Shown here in pieces: positions 1 to 9,943 of a stretch of 64,000 bases of DNA. The notes beneath the pieces are model-generated. The model had not been told where the DNA came from. It saw only the letters and a program-made list of their open reading frames with translations, and did no database searches. Where the stretch lies: assembly GCF_016785945.1 (NCBI RefSeq), contig NZ_JAEMEF010000001.1, forward strand, positions 186,001-250,000. The letters run 5' to 3'. Origin of the DNA: Olleya sediminilitoris (lineage in GTDB: Bacteria > Bacteroidota > Bacteroidia > Flavobacteriales > Flavobacteriaceae). Position numbers and translations under genes: made by a program. Every line of letters starts with the position of its first letter. Position 1 is the first letter of the stretch.

Positions 1-1523
1 GGCAATTCATCTGAATAATTAACTGTATTGGTCTGACGTCTCATGTACACCTTCCAAGCATCAGATCCAGACTCACGTCCACCACCTGTTTCTTTTTCAC
101 CACCAAAAGCACCTCCAATTTCGGCTCCTGAAGTACCAATATTAACATTTGCAATACCACAATCAGAACCTGCAAATGATAAGAATTTTTCAGCTTCTTT
201 CATTTCGTTAGTCATAATTGCAGAAGATAATCCTTGAGCTACACCGTTTTGCATACCTATAGCATTTTCAACATCTCCAGAGTATTTCATTAAATATAAA
301 ATTGGTGCAAATGTTTCAGATTGTACAATTTCAAAATCATTTTTAGCTTCAATTATAGCTGGCTTAACATAGCAACCAGACTCGTAACCTTGACCTTCTA
401 AAACACCACCTTCTACTAAAACAGTTCCACCTTCAGCTTTAGCTTTTTCTATAGCTGCTAAATACGTGTTTACTGCATCTTTGTCTATTAATGGACCTAT
501 GTGATTTTTTTCGTCTAAAGGATTACCAATAGTTAGCTGCTTATAGGCACCTACAATTGCATCTCTTACTTTATCATAAACCGTTTCATGAATAATTAAA
601 CGACGAGTTGACGTACAACGTTGTCCACAAGTTCCTACTGCTCCAAAAACAGCTCCTGGAACAACAACTTTTAAATCTGCTGTTGGTGTGATAATAATAG
701 CATTATTTCCTCCTAATTCTAATAAAGACTTTCCAAAACGCTCTGCTACTGTTGCTCCAACAATACGACCCATTCTAGTAGATCCTGTTGCAGATATTAA
801 CGGGATTCTGTGATCTGTAGTCATGAATTCTCCAACTTTATAATCTCCATTTATTATTGAAGATATACCTTCTGGTAAGTTGTTTTCTTTTAATACATCT
901 GCTATAATATTTTGACAAGCAACTGCACAAAGTGGCGCTTTTTCTGACCCTTTCCAAACACAAACATCACCACAAACCCAAGCTAAAGCGGTGTTCCAAG
1001 CCCATACAGCAACAGGAAAGTTAAAGGCAGAAATAATTCCAACAATACCTAAAGAGTGCCATTGCTCACGCATAACGTGACCTGGTCTTTCTGACGGAAT
1101 GGTTTGACCATTTAATTGTCTAGATAATCCCACTGCAAAATCACAGATGTCAATCATTTCTTGAACCTCTCCATAACCTTCTTGCAAAGATTTACCCATT
1201 TCATAAGACACTAATTTACCTAAAGGTTCTTTTAGCTCTCTTAATTTATTACCAAACTGTCTAACAATTTCACCACGTTGTGGAGCAGGCATGGCTCTGA
1301 AACTTAAAAATGCTTCAGATGCTTTAGCAATTACTTTATCATAATCTTCTCTTGTAGTTGTAGACACCTTACCTATTAGCTGTCCATCGGTTGGAGAGTA
1401 GGATGCGATTAAATCTCCACTTCCAAAATTATCAGACCCAGTAGATGTTCCTTGATTTATATCTTTTAACCCTAATTGACTTAAAGCTTCTTTTATTCCG
1501 AAATCGGTAGCAACTGCTTCCAT
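1..1523 (-). CDS. amaB: Aldehyde dehydrogenase, ALDH7/antiquitin type (L-aminoadipate-semialdehyde dehydrogenase), partial
   Basis: NAD-dependent oxidation of alpha-aminoadipic semialdehyde (in equilibrium with piperideine-6-carboxylate), a step of lysine degradation, in the cytoplasm. The start is ATG at 1521-1523 (MEAVATDF). About 507 codons are visible before the left edge. ALDH7 proteins are about 510 residues and the visible end NYSDELP is close to the usual family C-terminus, so only about 8-10 residues should be missing. Seen: the cofactor-loop region ISAFNFPVAVW, the general-base motif LELGGNN, and the catalytic cysteine in GTCGQRCTSTRR. The GGEKxTGGGRESGSD segment near the end is typical of antiquitins rather than other ALDHs. 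It is transcribed divergently from the alpha-2-macroglobulin gene. The family call is strong; the exact substrate is inferred from the family. Confidence 0.85.
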   Translation of the reverse strand, partial: MEAVATDFGIKEALSQLGLKDINQGTSTGSDNFGSGDLIASYSPTDGQLIGKVSTTTREDYDKVIAKASEAFLSFRAMPAPQRGEIVRQFGNKLRELKEPLGKLVSYEMGKSLQEGYGEVQEMIDICDFAVGLSRQLNGQTIPSERPGHVMREQWHSLGIVGIISAFNFPVAVWAWNTALAWVCGDVCVWKGSEKAPLCAVACQNIIADVLKENNLPEGISSIINGDYKVGEFMTTDHRIPLISATGSTRMGRIVGATVAERFGKSLLELGGNNAIIITPTADLKVVVPGAVFGAVGTCGQRCTSTRRLIIHETVYDKVRDAIVGAYKQLTIGNPLDEKNHIGPLIDKDAVNTYLAAIEKAKAEGGTVLVEGGVLEGQGYESGCYVKPAIIEAKNDFEIVQSETFAPILYLMKYSGDVENAIGMQNGVAQGLSSAIMTNEMKEAEKFLSFAGSDCGIANVNIGTSGAEIGGAFGGEKETGGGRESGSDAWKVYMRRQTNTVNYSDEL

Positions 1524-1778
1524 ATTTTAATGATTTTTACGAATTATTTAATTTTTAGCTAATATACTAATATTTGTTTGGTTTAAATTATGAGTTAACG
1601 ATTTAATAAATAGTATTATTCTGATACATTTTTACGTGTTATAATTTTAAAAATAATCTTGTTTTAACGTGTTAATTTTAAATTTAGCTATAACTTTAAC
1701 ACGTACGTTTTTATCAATAAATCAACAACCATTTTAATATAGATTACAGATCTATTTTACTTTATAATTTTTACCTTC

Positions 1779-4700
1779 ATGAAGTCAAAGTCGCTATTAT
1801 CCCTAATACTTGTTATTTTTTTTATTGTTTCTTGTAAACAAAAAGAAAGCGAAACCGACAACCTTTTTAAATTTAGAGACTACATCAGTTACACAACGTC
1901 TGGTCGTATATCTGTAGCCGAAAACATTAACATCAATTTAGCTAAAATAGTGGAAGGCTGGGAAGCTGATCAAATTTTAGACAGTGATGTTTTTAAAATT
2001 AGTCCTTATGTTGAGGGGAAAGCAATTGTAATTAATGATCACGCACTACGATTTGTTCCAGACGAAAACTTATCTCCTGACACAGAATATACAGTTACTA
2101 TAGATCTTGGTGAGTTATATAAAGATTTACCTTCAAATTTTAACAAATACACTTTCAATTTTAAAACTATAACACCCAATTTTAATATTGAAACCAATGA
2201 TTTACAATCTTACTCCAAAGAATGGCAATATATTTTAGGAATCGCAAAATCTTCTGATGTAATTACACTTAAACAAGCAAAACAGTTAATAACAGCTTCT
2301 CAAAACGGAAAACAATTAACTATTGAATGGAATGAAAAAAGCACGCCTTCAAAATATTTTGAATTTAAAATAGATAGTATTAACCGTAAAACTGAAGACA
2401 CTGAAATATTAGTAAAATGGGATGGAAAAGCCATAAGTGCAAATCACTCTGGTGAAAACACATTACCAATTCCTGGAAAAAACAATTTTAAGATATTATC
2501 GGTAAATGTGGTTCAATCTCCTGAACAATATTTATCAATAAATTTTTCTGATCCAATTAAAAAACAACAAAATTTTGATGGTTTAGTGACTATTCAAAAT
2601 AGTAAAAATCCAAAATTTATTGTTAATGGTAATGTTTTAAAAGCCTATCCAAACTCAAAAATAACTGGTAATCTTCAGGTAGATGTATTTCAAGGGATAA
2701 AAAACACTGAAGGTTACAAACTTAAAAATTCTTTTAGCGAAACTATTGCTTTTGAAGACATTAAACCAGAAGTTAAACTTGTTAATAGTGGTGTAATTTT
2801 ACCAAACTCTCAAGAATTAAAATTTAATTTTGAAGCAGTTAACTTAAGCGCTGTAGATGTTAGAATTATTAAAATATTTCAAGACAATGTCCTTCAATTT
2901 TTACAAGACAACAATTTACAAAGCAATAACGAACATCAAATAAGACGTGTTGGTCGTCGTATAGCAAAACATACCATTAAATTAATTGAAAACCCATTAC
3001 ATAACGATGGTAAATGGAAAACCTATAGCATAGATCTTTCTAAATACATAAAAGCAGATCCAGGAGCCATTTATCGTGTTGAGTTAGATTACAAAAAAGA
3101 ATACAGCTTATATGATTGTGAAGCTAATGCCAATACAAATAGTAATGATGATGACGAAGACGATTATTATGACGATGAATATTACTATGAAGACGAGTAC
3201 TATTATGATGGTGATTACAGCAATACAAACACAGAAGACGAAGATTTAAAAGAAGAAGAATATTGGGATAACATCACTTACAGTTATCGTAAAGACAATT
3301 ACAACTGGAGAGAACGCAAAAACCCTTGCCATGACTCTTACTACAATTCTAATAAGGTCATATCTCAAAATTTAATAGGCTCTAACTTAGGTGCTATTGT
3401 AAAAAAAGGCACCAACAACACCTACCATTTTGCAATCACTAATATCTTAAACACTAATCCAGAGGCTAGCGCAAAAATAACGTTATATAATTTCCAACAA
3501 CAAGAATTAGCTACCACAAATTCTGATAGCGAAGGCTTAGCAAAACTTACAACCAATAACTTAGCAGCATTTGCTATTATTACTAAAGGCAACAATACTA
3601 CGTATGTAAAATTACGTGATGGTAACTCGTTATCACTTAGTAAATTTGACGTTTCAGGAGCAACATTACAACGTGGACTAAAAGGCTATATTTATACCGA
3701 AAGAGGTGTATGGCGACCAGGTGACTCTATACATTTAACCTTTATGTTAAATGACATTGCTAATAAACTACCAAAAGCACATCCAGTAAAACTTGAAGTC
3801 ACAGATGCAAATGGTAAACTAGCTTACAAAAAAGTAACAACCAATGGTCTTAATAACTTTTTTCAATTTACAATTCCGACTGCTGTCGAAGACAAAACAG
3901 GAAATTGGAATGCTAAAATCAGTGTTGGTGGAGCAAAATTTTACAAAGGACTTAAAGTCGAAACAGTAAAACCAAATAGACTTAAAATTAAAATAGATTT
4001 TGAAGACAAAGTACTACAATCCAATACACCTTTAAACGGAAAACTAGCAGTAAATTGGCTACATGGCGCTCCTGCAAAAAATGTAAAAACCGAAATAAAA
4101 GCAAAATTTAGCACATCATACTCAGGATTTAAAAACTTTCCGGATTATCAATTTAGAGATCCATCCAAAACATTTAGCACTGAAGAAATCACAGTTTTTG
4201 AAGGCAATGTAGATACGGATGGTTTAGCAGATGTGACCAAAAACATTAACATTGGACATGATGCACCAGGTATGTTAAACGCACATTTTTTAGTTCGTGC
4301 TTTTGAAAACGGAGGAGACTTCTCCATGGATGCTTTTACAATGCCATACGCTCCTTACAAATCTTTTGTTGGACTAAAATCACCAAAAGGAAAAGCTTAT
4401 GGTTCATTTTACACAGATCAAAATCACACATTTAACATTGCAACTGTGGACAATCAAGGTAATGCTATTAAGCGTAAAAATCTTGAAATTAAAGTTTACA
4501 AAATAGAATGGCGTTGGTGGTGGAACTCGTCTCGAGATAATTTATCAAAATACACTTCAAGTAGCTACCACAAAACATTTTTAAACAGTAAAGTAACTAC
4601 AAGCAATAATGGTAAAGCTTCATTCAATATAAATGTACCAGACAATCAAGGTGGACGCTACTACATTACTGTTAAAGATCCAGTTTCTGGACACATGACA

Positions 4701-7361
4701 GGACGTACTGCTTATTTTTATAAAAACTGGTGGCAACGTCAACCTTCAGGAGACAAAGAAGCTGCACAAATGTTAGTCTTTTTTGCTGACAAAGACAATT
4801 ACAATGTTGGCGAAACTGCAAAAATAACATTCCCTTCTGGAACTGAAGGTCGTGCTTTAATTAGTATAGAAAATGGATCTGAAGTCCTTCAAACTAAATG
4901 GGTAAAAACACAAAAAGGAGAAACAACTGTAGATGTACCAATCACAAAAGAGATGGCTCCAAATGTGTTTATAAACATTTCATTATTACAACCTCACGCT
5001 TCAACAGCTAATGATTTACCATTACGATTATTTGGTATTATTCCTATTTTAGTCGAAGATCCTAACACAAAATTAGAGCCAGAACTAAAAATGCCCAGCG
5101 TATTACAACCTGAGCAAGAATTTGAAGTTTTTGTTTCCGAAAAAAACAACAAAGCAATGACCTACACAATTGCTATGGTTGAAGAAGGATTGCTAGACCT
5201 TACAAGATTTAAAACACCTAACGCATGGCAATCCTTTTACGCAAGAGAGGCTTTAGGTATAAAAACATGGGATATGTTTGACGATGTTGTTGGCGCTTAC
5301 AGCGGAAGCATTGAGCAAGTATTTGCTATTGGTGGAGACGGAAGCGCAGCCGACGGAAAAAATAAAAAAGCAAACAGATTTAAACCTGTTGTTAAATTTT
5401 TAGGTCCTTTTAAACTAGAAGCAGGACAACGTAAAACACATAAAATAAAATTACCAAATTACGTTGGTGCAGTCAGAACTATGGTTGTCGCTGGTAATAA
5501 CAAGACTGAAGCATATGGTAGTACAGACAAATCTGTGCAAGTTAAAAAACCACTAATGGTATTAGCAACACTACCTAGAAAACTAAGTCCTGGCGAAAAA
5601 GTAACGCTACCTGTTACAGTTTTTGCTATGGAACCAAATGTTAAGAAAGTTTCAGTTAAACTGAAATTAAGTGACGGAATTACTATTGTTGGAGATAGAA
5701 AAAAAACATTATCATTTGCTCGTCCAGATGAGCAAATGGCATATTTTGAATTAGATGTAAGTAAAGCTAAAGGAGTCAATACTGTAGAAGTAATAGCTAA
5801 CGGAAATAGTGAATCATCGTCATATAAAGTTGAAATAGATATAGAAAACGTTAATCCAATTTCATCAAAAAGTTTAGATACTACATTAGAAGCTAACAGT
5901 ACACAAACTATAGATTTCTCAACTTTTGGTGTTACAGGAACAAACAGTGCAAGTGTAGAGTTTTCGACATTACCTCCAATGGACTTTACAAGACGTCTAG
6001 AATATTTAATTCGTTATCCTCATGGCTGTCTAGAACAAACAACGTCTAGTGTATTTCCTCAGTTATTTTTACAAGATATTTTTGATTTACCATTTGATCA
6101 AAAACAAAAAATACAAACTAATATTGAAAACGGAATTAAGCGTTTAAGTCATTTTCAAAGACCAAATGGTGGTATGAGCTATTGGATGGGAGAAAATAGC
6201 GCTAATGATTGGGGAACCAGTTATTCCGGACACTTTTTATTAGAAGCAGAAAAAAAAGGGTTTGTTTTACCGTTAACTTTTAAGAGCAACTGGTTAAAAT
6301 ATCAAAAACAAGCTGCGCAAAATTGGAGACCTAGTTACAAATCCTATAATTCTGATTTAGCACAAGCTTACAGATTATACACCTTAGCTTTAGCTGGTAG
6401 TCCAGATTTAGGAGCAATGAATAGATTACGCGAATTTTCTGAAATTTCTAACGAAGCAAAATGGCGTTTAGCTGCTGCTTATGCTTTAGCTGGTCAAGCT
6501 GGAGCAAGCAACCAAGTATCTAGTACTGCTAATATAAATTTTAAACCTCAAAAATATAATTATTACACCTATGGATCTGTAGACAGAAACAGAGCTATGG
6601 CTTTAGAAACCATGATTTTAACCAAAGACAAACGTGTTAAAAATTTAGCTGAAACTATTGCAGAAGATCTGTCTAGCCAACGCTGGATGAGTACTCAAAC
6701 AACAGCTTATAGTTTATTATCTATGGCTAAAATGGTAAATGCTAATGGAGGTAAAGCTATTAAATTAAGTTACACTGTAAATGGCAAAACTAAAACTATT
6801 GATACTAAAAATGCAATTGCACAACGCGATTTACCTATTAATGAAGGCAATAATACACTAACAATTAAAAACAACAAAGACAACCTGGTTTATGTTCGTG
6901 TTTTAAATTCGGGTAAATTACCATTAGGACAAGAGCTTACAGAACAACGAGGCTTAACCGCTAATGTTACATATAAAGACTTAAAAGGCAACAAGATTGA
7001 TATTAGCAAATTACAACAAGGTCAAGATTTTGTAGCAACTGTGCAAGTTACAAACACAAAAGACTATAGTGTTAATGACGTAGCATTAACACAAATATTT
7101 CCTTCAGGTTGGGAAATTGTAAACACACGCTTTACAGCTTTTGGAAGCTCCACCTCTAGTCAAGCTAGATTTACAGACATTAGAGACGATCGTGTTAATT
7201 TCTACTTTGATTTAGGCCCTAAAAAGACTAATACGTTTAATGTAATGCTTAACGCGTCTTACTTAGGACAGTATTATTTACCAGGTGTTCAAGCTGAGGC
7301 TATGTATGACAACAAGTTTTTAGTACGTAATAAAGGACAATGGATTGAGGTAGAAAAATAA
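1779..7361 (+). CDS. Alpha-2-macroglobulin family lipoprotein with thioester
   Basis: A large envelope protein of 1860 aa that traps proteases and is thought to protect the periplasm. The N-terminus has a lipoprotein signal ending in FIVSC (Cys19). The order is an N-terminal Ig-like domain (about 35-135), several MG domains, a macroglobulin/bait region near residues 1100-1200 (MVEEGLLDL), and an alpha-alpha thioester domain with the complete CLEQ motif at Cys1417 (6027-6029), then C-terminal domains. The length fits bacterial A2M of the YfhM type. An odd acidic, tyrosine-rich stretch lies at about residues 454-500 (3140-3280), mainly D, E and Y. The next gene is pbpC, 36 bp downstream, the same pairing as yfhM-pbpC in Enterobacteria, which suggests a joint role in envelope repair after attack. 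Thioester and lipobox are seen directly; the protease-trap role is family knowledge. Confidence 0.93.
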   Translation: MKSKSLLSLILVIFFIVSCKQKESETDNLFKFRDYISYTTSGRISVAENININLAKIVEGWEADQILDSDVFKISPYVEGKAIVINDHALRFVPDENLSPDTEYTVTIDLGELYKDLPSNFNKYTFNFKTITPNFNIETNDLQSYSKEWQYILGIAKSSDVITLKQAKQLITASQNGKQLTIEWNEKSTPSKYFEFKIDSINRKTEDTEILVKWDGKAISANHSGENTLPIPGKNNFKILSVNVVQSPEQYLSINFSDPIKKQQNFDGLVTIQNSKNPKFIVNGNVLKAYPNSKITGNLQVDVFQGIKNTEGYKLKNSFSETIAFEDIKPEVKLVNSGVILPNSQELKFNFEAVNLSAVDVRIIKIFQDNVLQFLQDNNLQSNNEHQIRRVGRRIAKHTIKLIENPLHNDGKWKTYSIDLSKYIKADPGAIYRVELDYKKEYSLYDCEANANTNSNDDDEDDYYDDEYYYEDEYYYDGDYSNTNTEDEDLKEEEYWDNITYSYRKDNYNWRERKNPCHDSYYNSNKVISQNLIGSNLGAIVKKGTNNTYHFAITNILNTNPEASAKITLYNFQQQELATTNSDSEGLAKLTTNNLAAFAIITKGNNTTYVKLRDGNSLSLSKFDVSGATLQRGLKGYIYTERGVWRPGDSIHLTFMLNDIANKLPKAHPVKLEVTDANGKLAYKKVTTNGLNNFFQFTIPTAVEDKTGNWNAKISVGGAKFYKGLKVETVKPNRLKIKIDFEDKVLQSNTPLNGKLAVNWLHGAPAKNVKTEIKAKFSTSYSGFKNFPDYQFRDPSKTFSTEEITVFEGNVDTDGLADVTKNINIGHDAPGMLNAHFLVRAFENGGDFSMDAFTMPYAPYKSFVGLKSPKGKAYGSFYTDQNHTFNIATVDNQGNAIKRKNLEIKVYKIEWRWWWNSSRDNLSKYTSSSYHKTFLNSKVTTSNNGKASFNINVPDNQGGRYYITVKDPVSGHMTGRTAYFYKNWWQRQPSGDKEAAQMLVFFADKDNYNVGETAKITFPSGTEGRALISIENGSEVLQTKWVKTQKGETTVDVPITKEMAPNVFINISLLQPHASTANDLPLRLFGIIPILVEDPNTKLEPELKMPSVLQPEQEFEVFVSEKNNKAMTYTIAMVEEGLLDLTRFKTPNAWQSFYAREALGIKTWDMFDDVVGAYSGSIEQVFAIGGDGSAADGKNKKANRFKPVVKFLGPFKLEAGQRKTHKIKLPNYVGAVRTMVVAGNNKTEAYGSTDKSVQVKKPLMVLATLPRKLSPGEKVTLPVTVFAMEPNVKKVSVKLKLSDGITIVGDRKKTLSFARPDEQMAYFELDVSKAKGVNTVEVIANGNSESSSYKVEIDIENVNPISSKSLDTTLEANSTQTIDFSTFGVTGTNSASVEFSTLPPMDFTRRLEYLIRYPHGCLEQTTSSVFPQLFLQDIFDLPFDQKQKIQTNIENGIKRLSHFQRPNGGMSYWMGENSANDWGTSYSGHFLLEAEKKGFVLPLTFKSNWLKYQKQAAQNWRPSYKSYNSDLAQAYRLYTLALAGSPDLGAMNRLREFSEISNEAKWRLAAAYALAGQAGASNQVSSTANINFKPQKYNYYTYGSVDRNRAMALETMILTKDKRVKNLAETIAEDLSSQRWMSTQTTAYSLLSMAKMVNANGGKAIKLSYTVNGKTKTIDTKNAIAQRDLPINEGNNTLTIKNNKDNLVYVRVLNSGKLPLGQELTEQRGLTANVTYKDLKGNKIDISKLQQGQDFVATVQVTNTKDYSVNDVALTQIFPSGWEIVNTRFTAFGSSTSSQARFTDIRDDRVNFYFDLGPKKTNTFNVMLNASYLGQYYLPGVQAEAMYDNKFLVRNKGQWIEVEK

Positions 7362-7397
7362 AGACATTAAACATAATTGGTAACACCTTATAAAACA

Positions 7398-9761
7398 ATG
7401 ATTAATATCTTTCAAAAGATGTTAATCGTCATTAAAAAAAATAAAACGAAATCATTAATAGCTTTCATATTAATGGTTTCGTATTATTTTTGCTTACCAA
7501 AGCAACTGTTTAAAGACCCAACAGCAACTGTAATTACCAGTGACAACAACCAATTATTAGGTGCTCAAATAGCCAAAGATGGACAGTGGAGATTCCCAGA
7601 AAGCGATAGTATTCCTAAAAAATTTAAAGATTGTATAATAGCTTTTGAAGACGAATATTTTTTTAGACATCTTGGTTTTAATCCAATTTCAATTGTAAAA
7701 GCTTTAAAAGAAAATCTAAGTCAAGGAAAAATCAAACGTGGCGGAAGCACCATTACACAACAAGTAATCCGACTTTCTAGAAAAGGTCAATCTAGAACTT
7801 ATTTTGAAAAAATTAAAGAAATAATTTTAGCAACACGTTTAGAATTTAAATTTAGCAAAAAAAAGATTTTAAACCTATATGCTAGTCATGCACCTTTCGG
7901 CGGAAATGTTGTTGGTATTGATGCTGCAGCTTGGCGCTACTTTAATCGAAGTGCTCATAACCTATCATGGGCAGAGAGCGCTACACTAGCGGTTTTACCA
8001 AATGCACCAAGTTTAATATATCCTGGAAAAAATCAAAAATTACTATTAAACAAAAGAAATAGGTTACTCAAAAAATTATTAAAAAATGAAACCATAGACA
8101 GTCTAACCTACAACCTGTCTATTGCTGAAGCTTTACCACAAAAACCCTATGCATTACCTCAAATTGCACCACACTTACTTCAAAATATATCAAAAACTAA
8201 CAGAGGTCAACGCGTTGCAACCACAATAAAAAAACAACTTCAAGAGCAATCCAACACAGTCGTTTTAAACCACTACAATACATTAAAACAAAATGAAATA
8301 CACAATATCTCAGTATTAATTTTAGATGTCAACACACGTAAAGTATTAACCTATATTGGTAATGCACCAACAGATAAAAAACATCAAAACAGCGTAGATA
8401 TTATAAATAAACCAAGAAGTACAGGTAGCATTTTAAAACCTTTTTTATATGCTGCAATGTTGGATGCAGGAGACATTTTACCAAATACGTTAGTAGCAGA
8501 TGTTCCTTCCCAATTTGGAAGTTATTCTCCTCAAAATTATGACAAAACCTTTGATGGAGCTGTACCAGCAAAACGCGCCTTATCACGATCATTAAATGTT
8601 CCTGCTGTTAGAATGCTACAAGAGTTTGGACTAGATCGTTTTTACCATTACTTAAAAGCGTTACAACTTAAAGACATAACTTACAATGCAAACCATTATG
8701 GATTATCTTTAATATTAGGAGGAGCAGAAAGCAATTTATGGGATTTATGTAAAAGTTATGCAGCATTTTCTGGTACAATTAATCATTTTAACGATAATTC
8801 TTCTCAATATTTTTCAAACGAATTTTGCGAACCGACATTCTACCAAAACAAAACCATTGATTTTGGTACAAAATCCACTGAAAAAACACTTTTCGACGCT
8901 GCTTCTATTTACTTAACCTATGAAAGCATGAAAGAAGTAAATAGACCGGAAGGTGATGATAATTGGCAATTTTTTGATGACTCTAAACAAATTGCATGGA
9001 AAACAGGAACTAGTTTTGGGTTTAGAGACGCTTGGGCAATTGGCACAACTAAAAATTACGTTGTAGGCGTTTGGGTCGGTAATGCAGATGGAGAAGGAAG
9101 GCCAGGTTTAGTTGGCGTACAAGCTGCTGCACCAATCCTATTTGATATTTTTGATTTACTACCAAATAGTCAATGGTTTACTACACCTTATGATGAAATG
9201 AAAGAAGTTGAATTATGTGCTATCAGTGGATACAGAGCATCAGTAAATTGTAATCAGATAAAAAAACAATACATACAGTTAAGCGGAATAAAAACCGAAC
9301 CCTGTCCTTACCATAAATTAATTCATTTAGATAATACTAAAACCTATCAAGTCAACTCCTCATGTGAAGATGTTAATACTATTAATACAACCTCATGGTT
9401 TGTACTTCCTCCTTTAATGGAATACTATTATAAAACTAAAAATCCATTTTACAAAGTTCTTCCTCCAACCCGATCAGATTGTTTTAATAAAAACGAAGTA
9501 AAAATGCAGTTCATCTATCCTAAGGAATCTTCTATCATTTTTCTACCTAAAGATTTTGACGAAAAAGTAAATGAAGTCGTCTTAAAAGTTGCACATTCTC
9601 AAAAAAACAGCACTCTTTTTTGGTATTTAAACAAAACGTACATTGGTCAAACTAACGATATTCATAATATCGCAATATCACCTAAAACAGGCAATCACAA
9701 GGTGTTTGTTATTGATGAAAATGGTAACGAAATGAGTCAAAACATGATAATTTCAAAATAA
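7398..9761 (+). CDS. pbpC: Penicillin-binding protein 1C (bifunctional transglycosylase/transpeptidase)
   Basis: Peptidoglycan glycosyltransferase of family GT51 plus a transpeptidase, anchored in the inner membrane (hydrophobic segment at about residues 15-35). I chose ATG at 7398 (787 aa, MINIFQKM); the reading frame also runs from a TTG at 7377, which is less likely. Seen: GT51 motifs EDEYFFRH (about residue 85) and GGSTITQQ (about 115); transpeptidase SxxK as SILK (Ser344, Lys347), SxN as SLN (Ser398), and KTGTS (Lys535). The C-terminal ~130 residues match the extra domain seen in PBP1C proteins. It follows the A2M gene by 36 bp with no terminator between, so the two are probably co-transcribed. 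All catalytic motifs are intact. Confidence 0.93.
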   Translation: MINIFQKMLIVIKKNKTKSLIAFILMVSYYFCLPKQLFKDPTATVITSDNNQLLGAQIAKDGQWRFPESDSIPKKFKDCIIAFEDEYFFRHLGFNPISIVKALKENLSQGKIKRGGSTITQQVIRLSRKGQSRTYFEKIKEIILATRLEFKFSKKKILNLYASHAPFGGNVVGIDAAAWRYFNRSAHNLSWAESATLAVLPNAPSLIYPGKNQKLLLNKRNRLLKKLLKNETIDSLTYNLSIAEALPQKPYALPQIAPHLLQNISKTNRGQRVATTIKKQLQEQSNTVVLNHYNTLKQNEIHNISVLILDVNTRKVLTYIGNAPTDKKHQNSVDIINKPRSTGSILKPFLYAAMLDAGDILPNTLVADVPSQFGSYSPQNYDKTFDGAVPAKRALSRSLNVPAVRMLQEFGLDRFYHYLKALQLKDITYNANHYGLSLILGGAESNLWDLCKSYAAFSGTINHFNDNSSQYFSNEFCEPTFYQNKTIDFGTKSTEKTLFDAASIYLTYESMKEVNRPEGDDNWQFFDDSKQIAWKTGTSFGFRDAWAIGTTKNYVVGVWVGNADGEGRPGLVGVQAAAPILFDIFDLLPNSQWFTTPYDEMKEVELCAISGYRASVNCNQIKKQYIQLSGIKTEPCPYHKLIHLDNTKTYQVNSSCEDVNTINTTSWFVLPPLMEYYYKTKNPFYKVLPPTRSDCFNKNEVKMQFIYPKESSIIFLPKDFDEKVNEVVLKVAHSQKNSTLFWYLNKTYIGQTNDIHNIAISPKTGNHKVFVIDENGNEMSQNMIISK

Positions 9762-9943
9762 AATAACAAAAACACACCGAATATTCTTATTTTTTAACAG
9801 AATCTCATTATTTCATCGAAAAAAAACGCATTTCGTCTATCCGTATTAAATTAATCTTTTTAATAGTATACCTTTAAAACACCAACCCGTGTTTTAATAC
9901 AAAATTTTTAGCACATAATAACTAAACAACCAATCCCATAAAA

